This document shows, piece after piece, positions 33,931 to 41,702 of a DNA stretch of 50,842 nt. Under the pieces are notes generated by a model. It worked only from the letters and a program-made list of their open reading frames with translations. It had not been told where the DNA came from and ran no database searches. Position 1 is the stretch's first letter, and every line of letters starts with the position of its first letter. Made by a program: the position numbers and the translations under genes. The DNA is from a virus: the IMG/VR virus record IMGVR_UViG_3300029977_000003, positions 1-50,842 of that record. One strand, given 5' to 3'.

Positions 33931-34335
33931 ATGTCTACCCCATATTCGAGGGGCGCAAGAGCAGAACGCGAGCTGGCAAAGCTTTTGGCTGAAAAATTCT
34001 CGATTCGTGCCTTTCGAGTGGCGGGGTCTCATGAGGCTGACCTCGTGATCTTGGGCATTCCCATTGAGGTTAAAAAGCGAAAAACCATCCCGGAAACAGT
34101 CAAGCCGGCCTTCTTTGCCCTCCTTTCGGATGCGTCTGTGGTAGCAGGCCCCCTCGACCTTTTCTTTTCTCAGGCTGATCCCATGAGAGTGTCTAAGATA
34201 ATAACGCCTGCCCTAATCATGCTTATCCCACCCCACGGGATTCTCGCTCTTCGTGCACCAATGCTAGGCTTTGCTTTATTCATGAAGTGGGAGGACTTTG
34301 TCAAGCTACGATCTATCCTCGGCCGCTTGAAATAA
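33931..34335 (+). CDS. Hjc-like Holliday junction resolvase
   Basis: 134 aa. 'YSRGARAERELAKLLAEKF' followed by 'RVAGSHEADLVILGIPIEVKKRK' is the archaeal Hjc-type PD-(D/E)XK core: Glu in RAERE, Asp in EADLV, and E-x-K in IEVKK. It would cut four-way junctions before packaging or during recombination. It precedes the terminase genes, fitting debranching before packaging. No ribosome site; leaderless start likely. Confidence 0.8.
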   Translation: MSTPYSRGARAERELAKLLAEKFSIRAFRVAGSHEADLVILGIPIEVKKRKTIPETVKPAFFALLSDASVVAGPLDLFFSQADPMRVSKIITPALIMLIPPHGILALRAPMLGFALFMKWEDFVKLRSILGRLK

Positions 34336-34355
34336 TCTTGAGCAACTATTAAACT
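34327..34355 (+). promoter_or_regulatory. promoter of terminase operon
   Basis: TTGAAA (34327-34332), 17-bp spacer, TAAACT (34350-34355), inside and just after the end of the resolvase gene. An AGAGGAGGTG ribosome site follows. Confidence 0.6.
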
Positions 34356-34375
34356 TCTCCCAGAGGAGGTGAAGA

Positions 34376-34660
34376 ATGAGCTTCCCTCTTAGTGAGCTAA
34401 ACGTTCCATATGATGTGACCGAGGACCAAGCAAAGGAGATTCAGTGCTTGAGCTATGAAGCCCTCCGGCTCTGGTTACTTAAAGCGTGCGAGATGATGCG
34501 GACGGAATCGCCTTCTAGCATCAAAGATATGAAAACATTTGCGACTATAGTCGACAAAGTGATACTCATTCTCCGCATACTAGGATTCAAGCCCCAGAGC
34601 AAGGACGAATTTGACAAGATCCTGGCCAGGCTAGCCTCAAGCGATGAATCAAAAGATTAA
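34376..34660 (+). CDS. terminase small subunit (putative)
   Basis: 94 aa, helical, directly upstream of and overlapping the large terminase by 17 bases. 'DVTEDQAKEIQCLSYEALRL' and 'WLLKACEMMRTESPSSIKDM', then 'IVDKVILILRILGF'. No clear HTH is visible, so the name rests on position. Small terminases select phage DNA at the packaging site. Confidence 0.55.
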   Translation: MSFPLSELNVPYDVTEDQAKEIQCLSYEALRLWLLKACEMMRTESPSSIKDMKTFATIVDKVILILRILGFKPQSKDEFDKILARLASSDESKD

Positions 34661-36047
34661 ACCTTCTGATTTCTGTCGTAGAGTCCTGGGGGAATCGCCC
34701 TATGACCTCCAGGCAGAGATCATGGATTCGCTCCTCGAATCTAAGCGGATTGCTGTAGCTGCTGCAAACGGAGTTGGGAAGACATGGGCCGCTGCTAGGA
34801 TTGCAGCATGGTTTCTAATCTGCATCCCACAATCCTTAGTTGTCACGACTGCCCCGACCTACCGCCAGGTCCGCTTTTTGATCTGGCGAGAGCTCGCTGC
34901 AATTTATCAGAACCTTGTGAAGAGATTCCCGGGTCGGGATTTCGGAAAGTGCGTGAGCACAAGATGGGAGACCCATAACTCAAGCCTTGCTCTTGGTTTT
35001 GCTGCTTCCGAGTACAAAGTAGATCGCTTCCAGGGCCTTCATGCGCCAAATCTTCTCGTGATTGTAGACGAGGCATCTGGGATTAGCGATGCCATCTATG
35101 AACAGATCCTGGCTACGCTGCGCGGGAAGAATTCCTACCTCTTCATGATCGGCAACCCACTCCGCTCCTCCGGCCCATTCGCCGACGCCTTCCTCTCAGG
35201 GACATTCAAGACCTTCAAAATCTCGGCTTTCGATAGCCCGAACGTTAAGGCTAAGAAGGTGGTTGTTCCTGGCCTTGTAACTCTCGAAGACATAGAGCGT
35301 GACAGGAGACTCTTCGGCGAGGACTCGGTTTATTGGCGGACTCGCATCCTTGCGGAGTTTCCCAAAGAGGAGGAGGGCGCGCTTTTTTCCTTGGGCGATA
35401 TCCTCAATGCCCAGTACCTCGAACGAGATCCTTCCTGTCCTGTAGAGGCGGGTTTCGATCCCGCAAGCGGGTCATCTGGCTCGGCCTCGGTAATCGTCTT
35501 TCGGCAGGGACCGGCCGCCTATCGCCTGGAAACGCTGACGGCCAAAAACTTAATGGAGATGGCGGAGAAAGCCCATAGTCTGATCCTTGAAGAGCACGCA
35601 GCGCGCGTAAAGGTCGATGCGCTAGGCCTCTCTGCTGGCGTGGCCGATAGGTTAGCCGAGCTCGCTTCTGGGCTTTATGAAGTGATTCCTATCCGCGGAT
35701 CTGAAAAGTCGGTGGAAGGCTATGTAAACCTGAGGACCGAGATGTGGGTGTACTTTGCAGAACTTGTAAAGCGGGCGCAGGCGGGTGGGCCAGTCTTCGC
35801 GGACCGGAGGGTAGTAAATGACCTCCTTACGATTCAGCTCGAGATCTCCCCATCGGGAAAACTTGGGCTTTCGAAGAAATCTTATGGAAGACCGACATTC
35901 GATTTTGGCGATGCCCTGGTCTACGCATTTTGGAACCCTGGTGGGATCTCTGACCTCGAATCGCTTATTTCCGCCGACTTCGAGCCGATCACGATTCCTA
36001 AGGAGTCTCCTTTTGTTCACGATGAGAGGCCTTGGAAATCGCTTTGA
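34644..36047 (+). CDS. terminase large subunit
   Basis: 467 aa. ATPase: Walker A AANGVGKT near residue 40, 'TTAPTYRQVRFLIWREL', and Walker B 'LLVIVDEASG' near residue 140. Nuclease (RNase H-like): 'AGFDPASG', 'VKVDALGLSAGVADRL' and 'FDFGDALVYAFW' carry the expected acidic residues. It pumps DNA into the prohead and cuts it. Its final 50 bases overlap antisense with a leftward gene. Confidence 0.95.
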   Translation: MNQKIKPSDFCRRVLGESPYDLQAEIMDSLLESKRIAVAAANGVGKTWAAARIAAWFLICIPQSLVVTTAPTYRQVRFLIWRELAAIYQNLVKRFPGRDFGKCVSTRWETHNSSLALGFAASEYKVDRFQGLHAPNLLVIVDEASGISDAIYEQILATLRGKNSYLFMIGNPLRSSGPFADAFLSGTFKTFKISAFDSPNVKAKKVVVPGLVTLEDIERDRRLFGEDSVYWRTRILAEFPKEEEGALFSLGDILNAQYLERDPSCPVEAGFDPASGSSGSASVIVFRQGPAAYRLETLTAKNLMEMAEKAHSLILEEHAARVKVDALGLSAGVADRLAELASGLYEVIPIRGSEKSVEGYVNLRTEMWVYFAELVKRAQAGGPVFADRRVVNDLLTIQLEISPSGKLGLSKKSYGRPTFDFGDALVYAFWNPGGISDLESLISADFEPITIPKESPFVHDERPWKSL

Positions 36048-36390
36048 TCTTCTCCCATTCTTCGTTGGCTTTCGCGAGATCATCGAAGTAAAGAACCTTA
36101 ACCTTCCTTGGCTTCATAAAGACGATCGCTGCTTCGGTATCGAGGAATGCATGGCGCTCGTCCCAGGTTAACGGAGGGTAGAAGTCCTTGAGGGCCGAGA
36201 CCCCATTTTCATAAGGCCTGATCAAAAGAGCGGCCCAAGCCCAACCAGGAGGATTGGCCAAATCGTCACATGACTGGTAGGCAAGATGGTATAGAAGCCT
36301 GTCCAGAGGAGTAGAGAGGGAATGCTCTTGCTGATAGGCCCGGATCTTATACTTGTGACCCTTTAGCTCGAGCGTGATTTTCCTGGGCAT
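35998..36390 (-). CDS. hypothetical protein, antisense to terL end
   Basis: 130 aa from ATG 36390. 'KITLELKGHKYKIRAYQQEH', 'LDRLLYHLAYQSCDDLANPP' and 'KPRKVKVLYFDDLAKANEEW' are visible; no family recognised. It overlaps the dead-transposase-like gene by 44 bases and shares its promoter, so they form a two-gene leftward unit inserted between two rightward genes. Confidence 0.6.
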   Translation of the reverse strand: MPRKITLELKGHKYKIRAYQQEHSLSTPLDRLLYHLAYQSCDDLANPPGWAWAALLIRPYENGVSALKDFYPPLTWDERHAFLDTEAAIVFMKPRKVKVLYFDDLAKANEEWEKIKAISKASHREQKETP

Positions 36391-36718
36391 CAAGCCCAAG
36401 CATACGCTCACACACCGCACCCCTGTCAAGTGCCCCAACTGTCCTAATTATGAACGGAATATCCCGGATCCTTCTGTCGCTATCCCGCTGCGCCAAATAC
36501 CAGCCCACCACACCTTTAAGCATCCGCACGAGATTGAGTGGGGAATCCTCGATTCCGGCCTCGATCTCCATGATGATGAAAGACGGCATAACGTCTATGG
36601 ATGTGATGGATACGTTATTCTTCTCGGCGGTCCGATAGAGCAATTCCTTTATAGCTTGCTCGTGTCCAATCAGCCGGTCTTTCCCACAGTAAAGCCCTAG
36701 GAGATAGTGGAGCTCCAT
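36347..36718 (-). CDS. catalytically dead IS200/IS605 TnpA-like protein
   Basis: 123 aa from the ATG nine bases after TATAAT. The layout follows Y1 transposases: 'LHYLLGLYCGKDRLIGHEQ', 'ELLYRTAEKNNVSITSIDVM', 'SPLNLVRMLKGVVGWYL' and 'IRDIPFIIRTVGALDRG'. The HUH metal motif expected after 'VMPD' is replaced: residues 44-50 read MPSFIIM. The catalytic Tyr of the final helix is absent ('VCERMLGLDAQEN'). No IS ends are seen. It is best read as a domesticated, nuclease-dead relative that may bind hairpin DNA. Length is slightly below the ~140 aa of active TnpA. Confidence 0.55.
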   Translation of the reverse strand: MELHYLLGLYCGKDRLIGHEQAIKELLYRTAEKNNVSITSIDVMPSFIIMEIEAGIEDSPLNLVRMLKGVVGWYLAQRDSDRRIRDIPFIIRTVGALDRGAVCERMLGLDAQENHARAKGSQV

Positions 36719-36727
36719 CACTGGGCA

Positions 36728-36756
36728 ATTATAAGGGTTCAAGGTCTAGGAGTCAA
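36728..36756 (-). promoter_or_regulatory. consensus leaderless promoter
   Basis: Minus strand: TTGACT (36756-36751), 17-bp spacer, TATAAT (36733-36728), nine bases, ATG 36718. The closest to consensus of the leaderless set. Confidence 0.85.
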
Positions 36757-36816
36757 GCCGAATGTTACAATTCAGTTCCTAACGAAAACGGCATTTTCAT
36801 GATAATGAAGGGTACC

Positions 36817-36845
36817 TTGAAGGAGGGGCGCTTCTCGGATAAACT
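36817..36845 (+). promoter_or_regulatory. promoter of primase-helicase gene
   Basis: TTGAAG (36817-36822), 17-bp spacer, TAAACT (36840-36845), then GGGAAGG and ATG 36860. Confidence 0.6.
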
Positions 36846-36859
36846 TGGGAAGGCGCGCC

Positions 36860-38767
36860 ATGCAGAATGAGCTTCTCGATACTATTCTATCCAGGCTGAG
36901 CGGGGTTAAGCAACTCGGACCCGATCGCTGGATGGCAAAGTGTCCCGCCCATCATGATGAACACCCATCCCTCTCAATAAAAGCCGTAGAAGGAAGGGTT
37001 CTTCTTCATTGCTTTGCGGGATGTAAGTACCAAGACATTCTACGGGCGCTAGGCCTTGAGTCCACGAAAACTGAGGAAATCGAGGACATCTATGAATATC
37101 GCGATATGGATAATCGTCCTCTCTTCCGGAAGATCCGCTTCTCGGGGAAACGGTTTGTCATAGAGCATGTCCATGAGAACTATTGGGTCCGAGGCCAAGG
37201 CTCAGCGCCTAACGTCCTTTACCGCCTTCCCGAGGTGAAAAACGCCCAGAAAGTCTACATCGTGGAGGGCGAGAAGGATGTCGAGAATCTTGTCCGCTTC
37301 GGTCTAGTTGCCACTACTAATCCGCATGGAGCGAATGAGCCCGATCTCCGCCCTTACGTTGAGCACCTGAAGGGGAAGGACATCGTAATCATTCCCGACC
37401 AGGATAAAGCCGGACTTGAATTAGCCAGACGGTGGACCGAACTCCTCTTTCCAGTCGCGAAGAGTCTGAAAGTCATTTACCTTCCCCATCCCGCAAAAGA
37501 TGTCTCAGATTTCCTAGCCTCCCATTCGATTGATGAGCTCCTCGCGCTGGAGGAAGTAACAACTTCTTTCTCTGCAGCTGACATCCAAGAGGAGTTCTCG
37601 GAGGCCCTGATCAGATTGAAGTTGAACAAAATCGAACTCATTCTAACCCGAGGTAAGCAGGATGCGAAGGGTTACGATTTCTGGCGCTATCATGCCATCA
37701 CCCCCTCCGGATCGACCTCGAGCCTAGTAGCCCTTAATAACCTCACAGCTCGCAGAAAAGAAGCCGCCCAGCTCGAAGATTATTTACCGACTGGGCTTTG
37801 GGGATATCTCCTTGAGAGAGCAGCAAGCGGCGTTTCAAAACCGAAAGCGCAGGTATTTTGTCTTGCCGAGGCCAAGGCCGAAGCCCCTTCTTTCCTTCTT
37901 AAGCCTTTTATCATCGCGGATGGACTAAATATCATATTCGGCCCCGGCGGGACCATGAAGAGCCTCTTTGCAATAATTCTTTCGAAATGCATCACGAATA
38001 ACTGGCTTCCTCCTGGAACCCACGATCTCGAGCTCTACAAAACTGGCAATGTACTTTTCATTGATTGGGAAGATGAGCTCGGACCATTTCTTGATCGCGT
38101 AAGGAAAGTGGGCCTCGTCCTCGACAGAGTGTTTTACGAAAAAGCAACACGACCTTTTGTAGAGATGATCCCCGAAATCAAGAAGGAGGTTGACGAACGC
38201 GATATAGCTCTGATTGTTATAGACTCAATCGGGCCAGCCCTGGGAAGTGGGAATCCATTCTCTTTGGAGGCGGCTACTGCATTCATTGCCGCGACAAAGT
38301 CCCTGGGAAGACCAGTGCTTGCCATAGGACATCCGCCGAAACACATGAGCGAAACAGTATATGGGTCGGTGTTTTTCGAGAACCTTTCAAGGAATATTTT
38401 TCGAGTCGAGGCTTTTCTGCCGGGCAACCCCTTTTCCATTATGGAGCTCGTAAATAAGAAGTCTTCCTATTTTGACGGATCTAATTTGGCTTATAAAGTA
38501 TCCATTGGATTCTTTGGGACTTCCATCGAGGCCAAGATAGACCGAATCTCAGTGGCGCCAAAGGCGCTCGCGCCAGCTATTTTGTTCCTGCTCAAGACTC
38601 ATGGAAAGATGACCTTCCGCGAGCTAAAGAACGAGCTACCCACTACTCCGGAAAACGTGATCCGGAGAGAACTGGGGCACCTGAAAGAGCTTGGCCAGAT
38701 CGAAATTGATGACGAGGGGAAGTTTATGCTCTCCGAAAAAGCCTTAGACGACGAAGTCCCATTCTGA
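36860..38767 (+). CDS. primase-helicase (CHC2, TOPRIM, RepA-like ATPase)
   Basis: 635 aa. N-terminal CHC2 zinc finger (C..H in 'KCPAHHDEHPSLSI', then 'LLHCFAGC'), TOPRIM near residues 135-200 ('VYIVEGEKD', 'IIPDQDKAGLELARRW'), and a RecA-fold helicase from ~350: Walker A 'GPGGTMKS', 'VLFIDWED', 'LIVIDSIG', 'VLAIGHPPKH'. A small winged helix follows near 580-620. The last residues, DDEVPF, resemble an SSB-type acidic tip. It should prime and unwind phage DNA. An upstream TTG (36845) is in frame, but ATG 36860 fits the promoter. It converges on and overlaps a leftward gene by 24 bases. Confidence 0.9.
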   Translation: MQNELLDTILSRLSGVKQLGPDRWMAKCPAHHDEHPSLSIKAVEGRVLLHCFAGCKYQDILRALGLESTKTEEIEDIYEYRDMDNRPLFRKIRFSGKRFVIEHVHENYWVRGQGSAPNVLYRLPEVKNAQKVYIVEGEKDVENLVRFGLVATTNPHGANEPDLRPYVEHLKGKDIVIIPDQDKAGLELARRWTELLFPVAKSLKVIYLPHPAKDVSDFLASHSIDELLALEEVTTSFSAADIQEEFSEALIRLKLNKIELILTRGKQDAKGYDFWRYHAITPSGSTSSLVALNNLTARRKEAAQLEDYLPTGLWGYLLERAASGVSKPKAQVFCLAEAKAEAPSFLLKPFIIADGLNIIFGPGGTMKSLFAIILSKCITNNWLPPGTHDLELYKTGNVLFIDWEDELGPFLDRVRKVGLVLDRVFYEKATRPFVEMIPEIKKEVDERDIALIVIDSIGPALGSGNPFSLEAATAFIAATKSLGRPVLAIGHPPKHMSETVYGSVFFENLSRNIFRVEAFLPGNPFSIMELVNKKSSYFDGSNLAYKVSIGFFGTSIEAKIDRISVAPKALAPAILFLLKTHGKMTFRELKNELPTTPENVIRRELGHLKELGQIEIDDEGKFMLSEKALDDEVPF

Positions 38768-38932
38768 GCGCGTGGGTGTTGAAGTCAACGACAAAACATA
38801 AATAGAGGAAAGCTCATCCGCTGCTACCACCTTTATCTTTCCCGTTAAGAAGAGGTCTTCGATTTCTTCAGTCGCGCCAACAATATCGAAATTAGGCTTT
38901 TCCTTCCATGTCCGTCGAGATTTGGAACCCAT
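38744..38932 (-). CDS. hypothetical 62-aa protein
   Basis: Last gene of a two-gene leftward unit, with ribosome site AGGAGGTG. 'ATEEIEDLFLTGKIKVVAAD' and 'LSSIYVLSLTSTP'. No family recognised. Its stop region overlaps the end of the primase-helicase gene. Confidence 0.55.
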   Translation of the reverse strand: MGSKSRRTWKEKPNFDIVGATEEIEDLFLTGKIKVVAADELSSIYVLSLTSTPTRSEWDFVV

Positions 38933-38933
38933 T

Positions 38934-39146
38934 TCATAACACCTCCTTCAGAAGATCCCCATTAAAGCTTTCGTGGGCTCGCTGGCACTCATGATCCGGA
39001 GCTGTTCTTCCGCAAAGCTCGCAAATAAAGATCACGTTTCCAAAGCGATCGATCTTCTTTGGAGAGAGGAATTCGCTTCCGCAGTACGGACAAGCGCGGA
39101 GCCCATCCCGGACTTCCACCGTCCTTCCCTTGACTCGGACTTTCAA
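38934..39146 (-). CDS. zinc-ribbon protein
   Basis: 70 aa from TTG 39146 with AAGGAGGAG upstream. Two knuckles, CPYCG and CELCG, separated by 20 residues, form a zinc ribbon. A basic N-terminal segment (KVRVKGRTVEVRDG) precedes them. A transcription- or replication-related nucleic-acid-binding role is typical for such phage proteins. Own promoter at 39165-39193. Confidence 0.6.
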   Translation of the reverse strand: MKVRVKGRTVEVRDGLRACPYCGSEFLSPKKIDRFGNVIFICELCGRTAPDHECQRAHESFNGDLLKEVL

Positions 39147-39164
39147 GGCTCCTCCTTTCGCTCA

Positions 39165-39193
39165 ATTTTAAACGGAATGAAATTACGGCTCAA
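39165..39193 (-). promoter_or_regulatory. promoter of zinc-ribbon gene
   Basis: Minus strand: TTGAGC (39193-39188), 17-bp spacer, TAAAAT (39170-39165). Confidence 0.6.
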
Positions 39194-39359
39194 ACCACGT
39201 TTTCGAGTGATTTTGCCTCTCGATCCATTCGCCTGGATAATCGAGTGCATGAACTTAAAGAGGCGTTGGCGGAATGCATTGCTCCGCTGGAAGCGCTGGC
39301 GCACAAGAAGAGCTCTTCGAAGGAGGCTAAGGAAAGATGAAGAGCGAAGAGCGCGATAG
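39177..39359 (+). CDS. Arg-rich small protein, opposite strand (uncertain)
   Basis: 60 aa on the plus strand inside the gap between two leftward genes. The second half is extremely basic and amphipathic ('MNLKRRWRNALLRWKRWRTR', then RALRRRLRKDEERRAR). No plus-strand promoter or good ribosome site is seen for ATG 39177; ATG 39249 is an alternative. It overlaps the next plus frame by 23 bases. It may be a chance frame. Confidence 0.3.
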   Translation: MKLRLKPRFRVILPLDPFAWIIECMNLKRRWRNALLRWKRWRTRRALRRRLRKDEERRAR

Positions 39360-39438
39360 AATGCTTATTAGACTAGGCTTGTTTCTGGTATCGATCGGCG
39401 CCATCTTGGTCATAATTGGGTCCATACTTCGTGTCTAG
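39337..39438 (+). CDS. 33-aa single-helix membrane protein (uncertain)
   Basis: MKSEERDRMLIRLG then a clear membrane helix (LFLVSIGAILVIIGSIL) and RV. AAGGAGG lies ten bases before the ATG. Its end overlaps the 3' end of the leftward 156-aa gene by 66 bases. The hydrophobic pattern is better than expected by chance, but context is antisense. Confidence 0.4.
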   Translation: MKSEERDRMLIRLGLFLVSIGAILVIIGSILRV

Positions 39439-39843
39439 AAGGTGTTCTAGTAAGCGGCTCCTGACGCCCAGGACCTGGAAGACATGCGCAACGTCCATGG
39501 CTGTCAGATACCGCCCGGGGCCGTCGAACACGCCCTTTGGAATTCTGTGCCCAACGGCTTCTTTTACGAGAGTGCGTGCGTGTTTCTTTAGGTATTGCCG
39601 GCATCTATCGCCAAACCGCGCGCGATAGGCGCTGAGGAGCTCTCGTGCAAGGACTCTCCGAGACACCTCCCGATGCCATTCAAGCTCCGACTCTAGAGTT
39701 TGCGGTGGCCGCTTTTGGAAAGCTTCCTCGAAGTCCTGCTGGCGCTTCGTGTAGGTAAGAAGAACGGCCTCACAGGCCACCTCCACAAGCCTCAACGTCG
39801 TCAACCCATGATCTTCCGCAAACTTCCCCAATAACTCGTGCAC
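39373..39843 (-). CDS. hypothetical early protein
   Basis: 156 aa from GTG 39843 with ribosome site AAAGGAGGTC. All-helical by appearance: 'LTTLRLVEVACEAVLLTYTK', 'RRVLARELLSAYRARFGDRC', 'YLTAMDVAHVFQVLGVRSRL'. No family recognised. Last gene of the leftward early operon that starts near 42608. Confidence 0.6.
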   Translation of the reverse strand: MHELLGKFAEDHGLTTLRLVEVACEAVLLTYTKRQQDFEEAFQKRPPQTLESELEWHREVSRRVLARELLSAYRARFGDRCRQYLKKHARTLVKEAVGHRIPKGVFDGPGRYLTAMDVAHVFQVLGVRSRLLEHLLDTKYGPNYDQDGADRYQKQA

Positions 39844-39856
39844 GGCCGACCTCCTT

Positions 39857-40513
39857 TCAGTCCAAAATTTCTAGCGCTTCATTAAGTTCTGGATGAAATT
39901 GCGCTTCGTAGGCAAGCAATCTCTTTACGAGATCCCTAACCGATTCTGGGGAAAACGCCTCATCGGGAAGCGAATGGAAAAGCTTGTTAAACGACCACTT
40001 ATGCAAAACCAGGCCGATGTGCGCGAAATCTATAAACGAACACGGAGCAACATTCAGGTACAGACCACGCTCTGCGATCCGTGTTTCGGCTTCCTCTCTA
40101 GGCAGAACCTGGGCAGAGATGATAGTATTCATAACTTGCATCAACCATGATCCAAATTCATTCTCGAACTCTTCCGCAGATGATGGCTGTTTTCCCGCGT
40201 TCTTAATTTTCTTAAGGGAAATCTTGAGGTACTTTACACTTTCCCTCCGCAATTCCTCCTCTGCCATAAATACCGCAATCAGCCTTGCTACCCCTTTAAC
40301 GAGGGATAGAGCGAAAGAAGCAACCAAAATGGGGTCCTTAAGCACCTTTACAACATACTTACTTAACTCAAGATTTCGACGCCCGTCCGCCTCTTCGAGA
40401 TCGTTCCCCGAAAGCAGGAGCATACTTAATGCATTCGTATGGCAGATACTATTCCAAATTCTTTCCCTACCCTTCTCTGTGTTATCTCTTTCCGTTCCTG
40501 GATTAATCATCAA
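39857..40513 (-). CDS. paralogous helical protein B
   Basis: 218 aa (TTG 40513 or ATG 40510), overlapping its paralogue upstream by 11 bases. Shared features with 40503-41114: 'HTNALSMLLLSG', 'YLKISLKKIKNAGKQPSSAE', 'FGSWLMQVMNTIISA', 'HIGLVLHKWSFNKLF' and the end 'EAQFHPELNEAL'. It looks like a diverged tandem duplicate. No catalytic motif seen. Function unknown. Confidence 0.6.
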   Translation of the reverse strand: MMINPGTERDNTEKGRERIWNSICHTNALSMLLLSGNDLEEADGRRNLELSKYVVKVLKDPILVASFALSLVKGVARLIAVFMAEEELRRESVKYLKISLKKIKNAGKQPSSAEEFENEFGSWLMQVMNTIISAQVLPREEAETRIAERGLYLNVAPCSFIDFAHIGLVLHKWSFNKLFHSLPDEAFSPESVRDLVKRLLAYEAQFHPELNEALEILD

Positions 40514-41114
40514 GGGCCCTCCTCAATTCTGGATAAATTTCCGCCTCAAAAGACACCCATCCCTCCGCGATATCCAGAATAGAAGAAAGCTGGAAAACCT
40601 GAGGTGGCAGAAGAGAAAAGAAGCGCTGCAAAGCTAGGACATGTAGCGTCCATCCTACGTACATGATCTGAAAAGAAGAGAAATTCTCGAACTCTAGAGG
40701 CCTTTCCTCAAACCGTTCGATGAATTCTTCCTTCGCGATAAATGGAGCGAAGAGAAAAGCATTCGTCATGCCCACAAACCAGAGTCCAAGATGTTTCGCA
40801 ATGTCGTCTGGGGATTTAATCTTGCTTTTCTGGTCCCTGGCTTTACGAAGCACCGCTTTAATGTAGTCTGTGCCCATTGCTTCCAGCTCCTTTTCATGTC
40901 CTTGCGTAGCAAGGTTTCTCACCCCATGCATAACCAAAGCTGCAGCAATGGGAGCAAGCTCCAATGGAGAAGGATGGACTTCAGCGATCGAGCCTGCTGC
41001 CTCGATGATCCGCTTCTCTTCATCTTGTGAAAACTGTTTTTGATGGAGCGCAAGAATGCTTAAGGCATGGGACAGACAAACACTTTCCGCAACTTTCGGA
41101 GTTTCCTTTTTCAT
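40503..41114 (-). CDS. paralogous helical protein A
   Basis: 203 aa, with ribosome site AAGGAGGGC. Matching segments to the downstream paralogue are 'LSHALSILALHQ', 'DYIKAVLRKARDQKSKIKSP', 'LGLWFVGMTNAFLFAP', 'MYVGWTLHVLALQRFF' and 'FEAEIYPELRRALDD'. Both are helical with hydrophobic patches that may be peripheral to membranes. Function unknown. Confidence 0.6.
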   Translation of the reverse strand: MKKETPKVAESVCLSHALSILALHQKQFSQDEEKRIIEAAGSIAEVHPSPLELAPIAAALVMHGVRNLATQGHEKELEAMGTDYIKAVLRKARDQKSKIKSPDDIAKHLGLWFVGMTNAFLFAPFIAKEEFIERFEERPLEFENFSSFQIMYVGWTLHVLALQRFFSLLPPQVFQLSSILDIAEGWVSFEAEIYPELRRALDD

Positions 41115-41124
41115 TTTGCCCTCC

Positions 41125-41379
41125 TTATTCTACTAAATGAATCGCAAGAAGAAAGAGCCGATGCCGAATGGAGCTAAAGGGAAGGAGATAATCATCGGAA
41201 ATCTTCCAAAATACGAGGAGTCGAGTAAGCCCCTCCAGAACATCAAAAATTGCAACGAGCACCAACACGAACGTAGCGAGGTAGTCCTTAGCCCATCGCA
41301 CCAGCTTCCCGGGCCTCTTTGGAACATAAGGCCAGCGTAAGTCCTTCTTTAGCTGATCAACTACGATTTCTTGGTACAT
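41125..41379 (-). CDS. small membrane protein
   Basis: 84 aa from an ATG after GGAGGAGGTG. One strong membrane helix ('YLATFVLVLVAIFDVLEGLT') and a hydrophobic C-terminus ('HRLFLLAIHLVE'). A basic N-terminal part (KKDLRWPYVPKRPGK) should face the cytoplasm. In the early operon it could act on the host envelope. No family recognised. Confidence 0.6.
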   Translation of the reverse strand: MYQEIVVDQLKKDLRWPYVPKRPGKLVRWAKDYLATFVLVLVAIFDVLEGLTRLLVFWKISDDYLLPFSSIRHRLFLLAIHLVE

Positions 41380-41696
41380 CGCACCTCCTCCATTAACTTC
41401 ATCGCCGCCTGCCAAGCTTCCTTCCTTCTGAAGTATACGTCCTTCGCGCCCAAAGCCATGTTCCCACGGCCATCGTCAGTTCCTAGACCAAACTTTTGGT
41501 CAGGATCTCCAACGAATTGCCCGAATATTTCGAAGAAAGTCAGCAGAGCATCCCATCGGGCCTCGGCTTTTCCGGCCCAATAGATTCTCTTTTCCAGACC
41601 CTCGAGCGCGCTCGCCGCCTTCGCCTCCTCAACCCTCACCGAAACGATCATCCGCTCTGTGAAGGCAAGGAAGGAATTCCTCATCCTCTTTTTCAA
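41361..41696 (-). CDS. hypothetical early protein, start uncertain
   Basis: 111 aa from TTG 41696, or 107 from ATG 41684. Helical: 'SVRVEEAKAASALEGLEKRI', 'EARWDALLTFFEIFGQFVGD', 'FRRKEAWQAAMKLMEEV'. The ATGA overlap with the upstream stop and a perfect GGAGGAG site instead point to ATG 41706, which is in another frame and meets a stop after 25 codons. A +1 shift in the TTCCTTCC repeat would join it to this frame. So either the start is internal, or there is a frameshift or a one-base sequence error. Confidence 0.5.
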   Translation of the reverse strand: MKKRMRNSFLAFTERMIVSVRVEEAKAASALEGLEKRIYWAGKAEARWDALLTFFEIFGQFVGDPDQKFGLGTDDGRGNMALGAKDVYFRRKEAWQAAMKLMEEVRCTKKS

Positions 41697-41702
41697 AATC
41701 AG

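Noticed and set aside
36347-36718. Active insertion sequence
   Set aside because: HUH and Tyr residues are missing and no flanking ends or target duplication are seen.
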